From assembly GCA_910574455.1 (NCBI GenBank), contig CAJSYZ010000003.1:4897250-4961249 (forward strand): DNA of 64,000 bases, given 5' to 3'. Below the pieces are notes generated by a model that worked only from the letters and a program-made list of their open reading frames with translations, did not search any database and was not told where the DNA came from. Within the stretch, counting starts at the first letter, position 1, and every line of letters begins with the position of its first letter. Source of the stretch: Trichaptum fuscoviolaceum. Taxonomy: Eukaryota; Basidiomycota; Agaricomycetes; Hymenochaetales; Trichaptaceae. Below, piece by piece: positions 35,152 through 44,691 of the stretch. The translations under genes were made by a program, and so were the position numbers.

Positions 35152-36301
35152 ATGGTAGACGAGAGTGCGGTATCACGGCTCATCACCGCCTTGCAATCAC
35201 TGCAGACAAGTAACAAGTGCCACTCCGGTAGATATGAGCAGCTCTGGGTAGAATCTTGACGCCGTCGTCCCTCATTCGGCGAGATGGAAGCACCTCCACC
35301 TATCTTTTCACGATTCTGTTTTGAGACTGAAGAATCGGAAAACTATCCTTTCCAACTTGAGCCTTCCATCTTTACACTCGCTCAGTCTCGTATCCTCAAG
35401 CCCCCTCATCTTGGAGGACAACATTGACCATTGCTACCAGACTTGGGAAATGCCAAATCTCCGTTTGCTGGAAGTTAACATGATTCCCAAATCACTCGAC
35501 GCTCCCAAGCTCTCTTCTTTGCGACTATCGTGGAATTTCGACATTGACATTGAAGGAGATGCTGCGACAAGCGAGAGTCTCAGAAGCTTCCTCGCCGCTT
35601 TCCCTGACTTGGAGGAGCTTCGCGTAGAGTTTCAACGGGATGGCGCGCAAGGCTATCAACAAGGCCTCCTGATAGATCTGCCGAACTTGAAGACCTTGCG
35701 AATTGGGGCATTCCGTTGCGACTCCCGAGACGTCCTCCCGTTCATGATCTCACTCCGAGCTGCTAAACTACGGCAGTTGGAGATCAACATGTCAGCCGCG
35801 AATGTCCGAGAAGATCGCGAGCCGGACTTCGACAATTTCCTTCCGTTCAAGGAATATCCTGCCCTTGAAGACCTGAGATTCTCGTTGGGGGTGGCATTAT
35901 ACGAGATAAAAAAAATTCCCCTCCCCCTCGGAAGAACTCCCGGATTGTGCACTCTATCCTTGGACACACCGGGTTTCGTTCCCGTTCCATATTACGATTT
36001 CAATGAGGGAGACACCAGCGAAAGGGTACCGCCACTGCGCACTCTAGAGATGGCAAATTGCAGCGATTTGCAACTTCGCTGGCTGGAGGAATTGCGGGAA
36101 TCAATGAGAAAGCAAGGCCTATGGGCTGGTTTCAATCGCCTAATGGTCACCAGCGCCCTAGACCCTTTATCCGTGCGTCGTATTGATACGCTCTTTGGTG
36201 AAGAGAATAAAGCTGTTGTCTGGGGTCCGGAGAGAGGTGATTGGTTGCTAGACACGGGGAAACATGACCCAGAGGAATCTGACATGGACATGGACTACTA
36301 G
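35152..36301 (+). pseudogene. F-box/LRR gene lacking the F-box
   Basis: Exon 1 from ATG 35152 reads MVDESAVSRLITALQSLQ and RYEQLWVES, then hits TGA. The sequence jumps directly, in another frame, to DAVVPHSARWKHLHL, the region after the F-box. The intron, the F-box and about 150 residues are gone. From there a leucine-rich frame is open to 36301 (LPSLHSLSLVSS, MPNLRLLEVNMIPK, FPDLEELRVEF, YPALEDLRFSL, TPGLCTLSLDTPGF) and ends with an acidic tail. The long open frame suggests the loss is recent. Its 3' part recurs at 48.5-49.0 kb. Confidence 0.7.
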
Positions 36302-37656
36302 TCAGACGTCCAATTCTTTTTTTTTTTGTATCAGTGAAACCTACATTTCTCCACAATCTCGTCGAGATATGTAGCCGGCGGGAATGCAGCCGAATGAGAC
36401 GTTTATGAAGGAACTGTAAGAAAGACGCGGATGTTAAGCAGGCATGCTGAAGATAAAGAACAAGTAGTACTTTACTCAAGGAAGAACGGGCTGGCATTCA
36501 AGAGGACTGACTGAAACCGAGGGCTGAATGCGCACAGCTCGCCACCGCTGGAGGTGCTTTCGACGAAGTTCACGACATTCAGCCCACACACACCTGCAGC
36601 TGACTCGCTACCAGAGTAGGGGACACGCGTAGTGTGAATTTTGGAGGGTAAGTCGAGGTTAAAGCAAGCATGGAAGGACGATGAGAGTGATAAAGGACCG
36701 CGTAGCGGGTCGGTCGCGATGTGCCTGGACAGCATGCTGATATTGCGCTATCGTGATGTATGAAGGGAAGGAATGTGATGCTGCTTGCTACCTGACCTGC
36801 GGATGACGTTAACGGCAGGTCGCTCGAAAAACAGCACTCCCATGAACATTGCGTAAGTATGCTTCGTACGCTGAGCGCTATTGAACGAAACTTGTGACGA
36901 CCACCTCAGGCAATGAATGAGCAGCCTTTTCTGGAAAATGAGGCCCATAGACAAGGCGAGTGGTGGAGGGAGATGGATGGCTATAGGTTTGGTTTGGGAA
37001 GAGTAGTCAATGAGGAGGGTGGTTGGGAGTTTTGAAGACCGACCCACTTTGTAAAATTTCTTCATTCATGGATTGGGCTGCAGCGGGCTTCAGACACGGA
37101 TGGTGAGGAGTTATAAAGGAATGCCATCGCATTTCTGGGGTCGGAAGCATGTCTCGTGGGCAAGGGCCGTCCACTTCGTCTGACTGGCCTCGCGGTGATC
37201 GAGAAACAAGACGGAGACAGTGCGCTTGTCTCTGGGCGGCAGAAAGATAGATACGAATGTCAGACGATTATGTTCGTGTGTTGATACGAGACGGGTACGA
37301 GTACCATAGTACCATCTGGCCACTTTCGTCCTCAACGACGTTCGGTAGCCCACCCCGCTGGGAGCTTGTTGATACATCCGCACTCGAAGAACAGCATTGC
37401 CTTCATTCGATCTAAAAGAGAACGATGTGAGTAAGACACTATGTAGGAGTAAGTTGAAGTTTGTGTTGACGCACAAGTTTTGCAAAAGTCAACCAGCGAC
37501 CACTGGCAGCCCAGGCGCATCTCTTCATGTTCTTCCTCCATTCCGCCACTTGCCACTTCCTGCTACAACTTCCCAGAACAGCCAGTACCAATCCACCATC
37601 CACCAGTTTCGCGTCATACGAAGGAGTGACCAATGTATGGGTAGACTGCTCGACGT
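35757..37656 (+). repeat. Direct repeat DR1 (with DR2 at 48.50-50.34 kb)
   Basis: Sequence from CTAAACTACGGCAGTTGGAG (35762) through TGGGTAGACTGCTCGAC (37656) matches 48496-50339 in the same orientation. It includes the 3' part of the F-box gene, its flank and a transporter relic. The two copies bracket the right arm of the inverted duplication. Confidence 0.7.
36472..37656 (-). pseudogene. Relic of transporter 5' region (copy in DR1)
   Basis: The minus strand near 37370-37290 reads GLPNVVEDESGQMVL in one frame, matching WLPDVVEDDDGQLVL of the relic at 21.0 kb and, more remotely, transporter exon 1. Upstream sequence (37.4-37.6 kb) matches the 38 kb relic. Downstream sequence (36.75-37.06 kb) matches 21.25-21.5 kb. 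Frames are broken. Confidence 0.5.
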
Positions 37657-37739
37657 GGCCCAGACTACGCTAAACACTTCGTCTGATTAACTTCATGGCG
37701 TTGAGAAAAAAGCACGGATATTGTATTCATGAGAGTCGG

Positions 37740-38240
37740 AAAGGTAGGTACGAGGCTGCTCCTTCGTTGTTGCGAGACGGGGATAAGCACCAGCTGGCCA
37801 CCGTCGTCCCCAACGACGTTTGGAAGCCAACCCACTGCCATTTTCAATTCATTCGCACAAAAAGAGCAGAAGCGTCGTCATTAAATCTGGTGGTCGTTGA
37901 TGTGGATTAGAGAGAAGGAGAAGCGAGATAATGTTGAAGGTGACGCACAAATTCCGCAACAGTGAGCTGAAGACCGGCGCACCATCTCTGCTTCCTTCCA
38001 CCACCACCAGCCTCCCAGAACAGCCAAAGCCAATCCACCACCCAGTGCCACCCACCAGTTTTGCTTGTGAAGGAACGTTATATGAGCAACAATGTGTGCG
38101 TGGGTTACTTGATGCCGACCGAGTTGACATCAACCAATACTCCCGCTTTTCTACACCGACGTCAACAATGTCGGATCGTAAATCATGACCATATGCAATT
38201 TGCGCGTTGACAGTGAAGTCTTTGTGCTTTGACAGAAAAA
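37740..38240 (-). pseudogene. Relic of transporter 5' region (right arm)
   Basis: The minus strand from ATG about 37841 reads MAVGWLPNVVGDDGGQLVLI and PVSQQRR, the counterpart of the relic at 21014-21090. Sequence upstream to 38240 mirrors 20640-21000. It ends without membrane segments. Confidence 0.55.
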
Positions 38241-38312
38241 GTATCGTGATGGAAGAAAAGACAAAGAGAAAGGACAACATAACCGACGTTTGAGCCCCCA
38301 GGCAGCCCGTGC

Positions 38313-38319
38313 TATAAAG
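38313..38319 (+). promoter_or_regulatory. TATA box of F-box gene D (right)
   Basis: TATAAAG, 150 nt before ATG 38469, mirrored at 20518-20524. Confidence 0.55.
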
Positions 38320-38468
38320 GAGTTTCCGCCGCAAGCTCGACCTTGAACTCATTCGAAAGAAAAACTCATCGCACGCTATCTAGTTCTCTGTTGATAATAG
38401 GTACGACCTCACTGCTACTAGTAATGCCTTTGACAAACAATTCAATTTACTTTGCATCTTTAGTGTCT

Positions 38469-40059
38469 ATGACAGATCAAGAAGCCGTTTCCCAACTCAT
38501 CGACGTCTTACAGTCACTGAGAAACGTTGATGGAAAGGGGTCCGGAGGATACGAGCAAGCATGGGGAAATGGGACCGTTAATAGGTTCGTCGCTTTACAG
38601 CAGTCTCGCTCTACGAGTTATGCTGAACTTTTTTAGTCTGAAGAACCTTAACCACTGGTCTGAAGCTCCCTTTGTCGTGTCGGGGGCTCGGTCGACTTTG
38701 CGCGATCTCGAGAATGTCAGGAGAGTTCTCGCAGGCCTCTCGGCTTCTTTAGAGGAAACAGTCGATGACATCAAGCAACACATCCTTCCCTTCGAACTCG
38801 GAAAGGGCTTAGCTGCAATTCCGGATGAAGTGCTATCCATGATAGTCGAAGACGCAGGAGAGAGATACTTCCATGTGAACTCTTTCACACTGAAAGATAC
38901 GAGAACGGACTTGTCTCTTGTTTGCCGCCGATTCAGACGAGTAGTTATCAACACTCCCCGCTTGTGGTCTCGCATCGATAGTTCCGATGAAATGCCCTAC
39001 GTGCGCGCTTGCTTAGAGAGGAGCAAATCCGTTGGTTTATCGATCTGCATATCCTTTGGCGCTAAGTGCGCTTGGGATCGTAATCTCTCGTTTCTCGCCG
39101 AGGTTACGCCTCACTCGTCGAGATGGGAACAATTAGATGTGGACTTTAATCTAGCGAAATTGGGCATCGACCATCGAGAGAAATTCCTCCAGTCAAACGT
39201 CTTTTCAAACCTGTACCTCCCATCCCTGCATTCGCTCTCCCTTCGATATGTAACATGGCACCGTAGGGGCCCCTCCCTTGATATCGATGACACCCTACAC
39301 TTCTATCAGTCCTGGATGATGCCAAATCTTCGCTCTCTTGATACGGGATCGATCCCTAAATCCATCATCGCCCCGAACCTCTCTTATCTGAGCTTGTCTG
39401 CCGACAAAGGTGATCGCCTGCGAGATTTTATCACTGCTTTCCCTGCCTTGCAGGAGCTCAATATCGTGATCTCTTGCGACGTTAGACTAGGTTTTGGACA
39501 TATGTTTGCGATAGATATGCCGAATTTGACGGCGTTGAGAATCACGACGCACAAGGACTCTGGCATCCGCTCCTTCATGAGCGCGCTACGAGCTCCCGCA
39601 CTGCGGAAGTTGAAGATCTCGATGCCAGCTCCTGAGGACGAAAACGATTGCTATTCAGCATTGAATGACTTTTTTCCTCATGACGACTATCCTGCCCTGG
39701 AAGACCTGTCATTGGAAATACAAGTTGATACATCCACAATAATTCATGTGCCGTTCGAAAGGCTTCGTGGATTGCGATCTTTGTCTTTGGACACTTCGAG
39801 TCTTGCTTCCTACATTCCCTTCATGGATATAGACTACGAGGACAGGTTCATACCACCACTGCGCAAGATAAAAGTGACCAACTGTGACGACACGTACCTT
39901 GATTGGCTACAAGATGTTCGTGACTGTTTGATAGAGAACAAGTTCTGGGCTGGTTTCCAAGAACTGGAAATTTCCAGCGCACTATCTTCTTCATCAGTGC
40001 GTAAGATAAATACGCTTTATGGTGAAGAAAATAAAACTGTTTCTTGGAAGGAAGAATGA
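38469..40059 (+). CDS. F-box/LRR protein D (right copy)
   Basis: Exons 38469-38584 and 38637-40059 (52-nt intron), giving 512 aa. Same architecture as the left copy: MTDQEAVSQLIDVLQSLRN, GGYEQAWGNGTVNR; LENVRRVLAGLSASLEETV; F-box LAAIPDEVLSMIVEDAGE, then LSLVCRRFRRVVINTPRLW; leucine-rich units LPSLHSLSLRY, MPNLRSLDTGSIPK, MPNLTALRITT, APALRKLKIS, YPALEDLSLEI and LRGLRSLSLDTSSL. The N-terminal 60 residues are almost identical to the left copy. The last 60 differ at many positions, including the end (SWKEE against LWKNDYT). Both look functional. Confidence 0.82.
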
Positions 40060-40770
40060 CTTTTTAAGTAGATGAATATTTCATTCAAGCTTATTTCTTA
40101 CAATGATACGCGTAGTTCTTTTCGCCCTTCTTTTCCATGATGCGAATGTTGTAATGCTGTACTATCAGGCCATCGGCCACTTCAGTAGCACCAAAAGAAG
40201 GACTTTGTGGACCAACGTCAATCTCTGCGACTGTGATACGCAGATTCAAGTTTACCGACGTCCTTGTCGATGAAGAGACTACAGATGTGTATCTCACAAA
40301 AATCTAGTATCTATTCGTGCTTACGGATGCGAAGGGTACGTTTTATGTGAAGCCGAGTCAGGGGGAGAGATGGATGATAAGATGCCAATAAGAAAGAGAT
40401 TCTCATAGTAGGATAAATGCATGGCTACATGCGAGGTCCAGCGGAGATCTCGTGAAATATATCTCTCGTGTCCAAGTAATCTCCGCTGAACGCTGAACAC
40501 CTCAGAACTGTGGTCATGTCGTTGTCAACGGAAACTTGAAGAGACGCGACGCGACGCGACTTAACACTTGCCTGTGCACGTGACCATTTGTAACGTCTGA
40601 GTTGCAGGATGGTGACTCATGGTTTGTTATGAGTCTCTTTTGTCCTTTCGACCTTCACCCAGTTAGTCTGAGCGCAACATAGACTGACCATTATCTGCTT
40701 CGGTGCCATTTCACTGCTAGGCTCTACAACACTCCCAAAAGTTGAACTTTCTTAACACCTTCGTCTCCTG
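40060..40770. other. Intergenic, mirrored 3' flank of gene D
   Basis: Matches 18126-18777 inverted up to about 40740, with the triplicated GACGC run near 40548. Then unmatched sequence leads into the F-box fragment. No gene seen. Confidence 0.5.
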
Positions 40771-41035
40771 ATGGCCGTCAACCAGGCTGCGGTATCTCGG
40801 CTAATCAAGGGCTTGGAGATGTTGAGGGACAATGCCGGAGGCTACTGTGGATATGAAAAGGCCTTGGGAGGACGTGGACATCGACAGGTTCGTCGCTTTT
40901 TGATGGTCATCCTTCTGCTTGTCCTGCTCAATTTCAAATATTAGTCTAAAGAACATTGACTATTGGACAAGGTCGCAAAGCATCATCTCGGAGGCATCGT
41001 CGTCTCTACGCGAACTCGATGACGTTGGTAATGTA
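40771..41035 (+). pseudogene. F-box gene 5' fragment
   Basis: From ATG 40771: MAVNQAAVSRLIKGLEMLRD, GGYCGYEKALGG, a degraded intron, then SLKNIDYWTRSQSIISEASS and LRELDDVGN. It breaks off before the F-box, at the end of inverted-repeat block 1. It occupies the same relative place as the fragment at 7828-8246 in the left arm, but derives from a different clan member. Confidence 0.7.
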
Positions 41036-41358
41036 CATAAACTCTGCAGATGTACTCAACCGGCTCCGAGTCATCCCGACTCCGAGTCCGAGTCGCCGGA
41101 TTCGGAAGCTACTAGTAGTATTAGCTAGTACTTCCTTTTTAGTAGGATCCTGCTTTCAAACTTTTCACTTGCGACTCCCACCAGGACTACTCTTTCCAGA
41201 GCAGGGCAGAACTTGAAGCAATCATTAGGTCAACTTCTGACCTTCCGCTACCTCACAGGACTCACAGGACATTATAGCTTATATTACCGGTGAGTAAGAC
41301 TGCACCTCCGCTGTCGAAAATGGCTGAACCAGTTTTGTAGGGTATCCGTGAGGAGTTC

Positions 41359-42933
41359 ATGGTTGACATTGCAGCGGTATCGCGGCTCATCAGCACCCTG
41401 CAATCATTGTGTGACGGTGATGGAGACAGCTTCGGTGGATACGGGAAAGTCTGGGAAAATGGGACCATTGATAGGTACGCTTCATTCGGTGTACTCATCG
41501 AGTTATGCTCAACCTTATTTAGTCTGAAGAACCTTGATTACTGGTCGGATTCTCCCAAGATTGTATCGGACGCACGGTCAACTCTGCGCGACCTTGACGG
41601 AGCTAAGGTGTTACTGGAAGGACTCTCGGCATCTCTAGAGAAAACAATCATGGACATCAAGAAACACATTGTTCCCTTTGAGCTCGCAAGGGGCTTGGCT
41701 TCGACTCCTGACGAAATACTTTCTCTGATATTCGAACACGCGAAAGGGATACACACCTCTGACGGGTGCATATTCAGAGACACAAAAGAGGAGTTATCTC
41801 TTGTTTGCCGGCGATTCAGACGAGTGGCTGTCAACTCGCCCCGTCTATGGTCTTATATCAGCTCGTCCGCTAAGATGCCATACGTACGCGCATGCTTACA
41901 GAGAAGCAAAACTGTCGGCTTATCAATAAGTCTAAATCTGCACGAGTATGCTGAATTGCAACACGTATCATCATTTTTAGCAGCGGTCGTACCTCATGCA
42001 ACGAGATGGGAGTATTTTGGAGCGTTTTTTGGGAGATTGACTAATTCAACGAGGATCTTGCCGTTCCTCTTGAATCTACGCCTTCCCTCTTTACATTCGC
42101 TCTGTCTGACGTTCTTAGACCGCGCAATATTGAGAGATGACGATGGACATTTCTACCAGTCTTGGGAAGTACCAAACCTCCATTCCTTGGATATCGACAT
42201 TATTCCGAGAATATTCGAAGCCCCAAACCTCTCTTCCGTGTGTTTCCAGGGCGTTTCCATCGATGAAGGTACTGCGGAAAGCGAGCGTCTAAAAGACTTC
42301 CTCTCAGCTTTTCCCAAGTTGGAGGAACTCGACATCGTATTTGATGGGCGTGGCATGCAATACTATCAACAAGCTCAACTGATAGAGATGCCGAATTTGA
42401 AACATCTGTCCATTGGGGCGCTTTATAGCTATACAAAAGAAATCTGCCCGTTCATGGTCGCACTACGAGCTCCCAAACTGCGCAAGTTAGATCTCCACAT
42501 GTCAGCTCCTGTGTCTGATGACAACGGCTTTCGGACACTGGAAGATCTCTTTCCCCACGAGGACTATTCTTCCATGGAAAGTCTGACGTTGACCATGACA
42601 AGCGGAGAATCCACACAATTCTATGTACCCTTCGAAAAGTTGCGCAGTTTGCGCTCTTTGTCTTTGATTTCGCCGAATCTCTTTCCCCAGTTTCCCGACT
42701 ACAACGGCGGTGGCGAGCAAGACTTTGGATTTGTACCGGCACTGCACACGCTGAAAATATCAGACTGTGGCAAGGGTCAAATGCAAATGCTTTCGGATTT
42801 AAAGACAACATTGAAAAGCCAAGGCAAATGGGATAGTTTCAGACAGTTGGAGGTATCCAGCGCTTTGAACATGCGCCAACTAAATGCGCTTTTTGGTGAA
42901 GCAGATAAGAATATTATATGGAGACAAACTTAG
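41359..42933 (+). CDS. F-box/LRR protein B (right copy)
   Basis: Exons 41359-41474 and 41523-42933, giving 508 aa. The 48-nt intron is open in frame as in the left copy. Order: MVDIAAVSRLISTLQSL, GGYGKVWENGTIDR; LDGAKVLLEGLSASLEKTI; F-box LASTPDEILSLIFEHAKG, then LSLVCRRFRRVAVNSPRLW; leucine-rich units LPSLHSLCLTF, VPNLHSLDIDIIPR, FPKLEELDIVF, MPNLKHLSIGA and LRSLRSLSLISPNL. It is 15 residues longer than the left copy, mainly in the loop before LSLVC and near the C-terminus. Probable SCF receptor by family. Confidence 0.8.
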   Translation: MVDIAAVSRLISTLQSLCDGDGDSFGGYGKVWENGTIDRYASFGVLIELCSTLFSLKNLDYWSDSPKIVSDARSTLRDLDGAKVLLEGLSASLEKTIMDIKKHIVPFELARGLASTPDEILSLIFEHAKGIHTSDGCIFRDTKEELSLVCRRFRRVAVNSPRLWSYISSSAKMPYVRACLQRSKTVGLSISLNLHEYAELQHVSSFLAAVVPHATRWEYFGAFFGRLTNSTRILPFLLNLRLPSLHSLCLTFLDRAILRDDDGHFYQSWEVPNLHSLDIDIIPRIFEAPNLSSVCFQGVSIDEGTAESERLKDFLSAFPKLEELDIVFDGRGMQYYQQAQLIEMPNLKHLSIGALYSYTKEICPFMVALRAPKLRKLDLHMSAPVSDDNGFRTLEDLFPHEDYSSMESLTLTMTSGESTQFYVPFEKLRSLRSLSLISPNLFPQFPDYNGGGEQDFGFVPALHTLKISDCGKGQMQMLSDLKTTLKSQGKWDSFRQLEVSSALNMRQLNALFGEADKNIIWRQT

Positions 42934-43370
42934 TATGTAGACCCTTTTTGCTCCTTTATCGCATGACACTCAGATCGACCTCTTTCTGACAGGTTACTAG
43001 TGATCTTGTCTTTACACGTCACACTAATAAATCACTGAACTAATCGCCAGTCTGGAGTTGCGGCTTGTCGGGCTTCATTCAATGATGCAGTAGCTGCACC
43101 AAAGTTCGAAATAATTCGTGCAATAATGCTGTGTTCCGATCGCGATATTCTCTTCGGCGCCTTCAAGTACCTTCAATCAGTCAGATTTGACGAGTGCGAT
43201 CTTAGACATTAAATCATTCGAGGACCAAAGAGAAAATATACGGTAAGATGCCTTGCAAACCCGTCAATAGCAGATTTGCAATGGCAAATATGCAGCGTTT
43301 AATGTACTTCAGGACTTGCCTCTATTTGCCATGCCCACATAGTATATTAGCCTCATGAATTTCTTTTTAG
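42934..43370. other. Intergenic, conserved 3' flank of F-box gene B
   Basis: Mirrors 5440-5927. It includes the coding-like block at 43085-43215 (AAPKFEIIRAIMLCSDRDIL). No full gene. Confidence 0.35.
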
Positions 43371-44240
43371 TGGAAAAAGAAATTTCTAAAACTTGAAGCA
43401 CAGGAGCCAACATGTCGTCGTGTTACGATATGCCCCTCTTCCCGCTCATAATTATTTAGCTTTATGTATTTATTCGATCTCGACACATTATACTTATAGT
43501 ACTTAATAAATACAATACAATATGTACATGTTAATACTGGCAATAGAATAGGAAGTGTTCTATGTTCTGCGTAATGTAAAGGGAAGTTGCTAAACGATAG
43601 ATGTGTAGAATATCTAGGAATGAGGGGAATAATTACTGGAGTTAGGAAGCATGCGAGTAAAGGAACAGAAAAGAGTAAATGTAGTAGGAAAGAACAGTAA
43701 GAATAGAAAGACATATGATTCGGAACTGAAAGAAGCGTAGAACAAGCAACATGTTAACATGGGTGATAAACTAGGAAGTGTTCTGTGGTCTGTGCAACGC
43801 AATAGGACGTATGGCAGATAAGAAATGCGTAAAATATGTAGTAGAAAGAAGGGAATAAATAGGGTGGAAGGTGAGGCCGTTGATAGAGTTAGGCTGCTCA
43901 GGTGCAAAGGATAAAAGATAGGAATAGATGTAGAGGAAAGCGGAATGGGTAAATCGGAAGTGAAGCGTAGCGCTAGAGGTAGATAACGATAGGAAACAAG
44001 AAGGAACGGAGGCGGTAAAGGGCATATGGGCCTATGATCAAGAAAAGAATGAAGATGAAGCCAGAATACGAGACAAAATCGGATGCGAAGAAACTGATAA
44101 TGAGAAAGGAGACATGAAAGACACGAGAAATTAGAGACAAGGAAAGATGACAGGAAGGGAAGAGAGACATTGGAGAGATGAAAGACGCGAAACAGAGATA
44201 AGGAAAGAAAGGAGAAAACAAGACATAGCTTGTGAGGATA
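43371..44240. repeat. Purine-rich plus strand tract (pyrimidine-rich minus strand)
   Basis: Mirror of 4640-5230. GAAAG/GGAAG-rich on the plus strand. Long minus-strand frames here are a composition artefact. Confidence 0.6.
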
Positions 44241-44329
44241 ATAACCGACGACCAGAAAGCTCATACGACCGTGGTCGCCAGGACGGACTCGACGGATTCC
44301 GGTGCGTGCGGCTCAGAAGCCTTTTATAG

Positions 44330-44691
44330 ATGAAGAATAATGAAGTTCTGGCTCGACAGGACGTACTCGGGCGGTGACCTTGAGATGCGGGTTAATTGAC
44401 TGACGGGTACCCTTCCGCAGTGAGCGTCGGTGAAGGACGCCCTTGCTTCTCGGTGTCGTGTTCTGACCACCGAAGAAGGCTGCGGGAGACTGGGAAGGAA
44501 GCTTCAGCCCTTGGTTTGTTGCACTCACAAAAGCCGAGCGCTCAGGCTTTTGTGAATACACCATCCCAAAGGCCTGACTTCCGACGCCAGTTGCGATCGA
44601 TCCCCAGCTGGTTGCCCTCAGAGTCGTTGACAGTGGTAGAGTTCGGGTCGAGCAGCTTCTTCTTCGCCGCCTTCTTAGTGCCCGAGGGTAT
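44330..44691 (-). other. Coding-like 3' flank of the membrane gene (right copy)
   Basis: After the TAG at 44694-44692 the same frame stays open for 47 codons (IPSGTKKAAKKKLLDPNSTT, VNDSEGNQLG, DRNWRRKSGLWDGVFTKA) before TGA. In the left copy the same frame has one more stop. Confidence 0.35.

Larger units (their letters stand above)
37760..40740. repeat. Inverted duplication block 2, right arm (pairs with 18137-21080)
   Basis: Reverse complement similarity covers a transporter relic, the promoter and all of F-box gene D, and its 3' flank with the GTCGC run. Identity is visibly highest around the promoter and first exon and lower towards the 3' end of the gene. Confidence 0.8.

Noticed and set aside
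43614..44264. 216-codon minus-strand ORF looking like a membrane protein
   Set aside because: Mirror of the same pyrimidine tract; not conserved as protein with the left copy.
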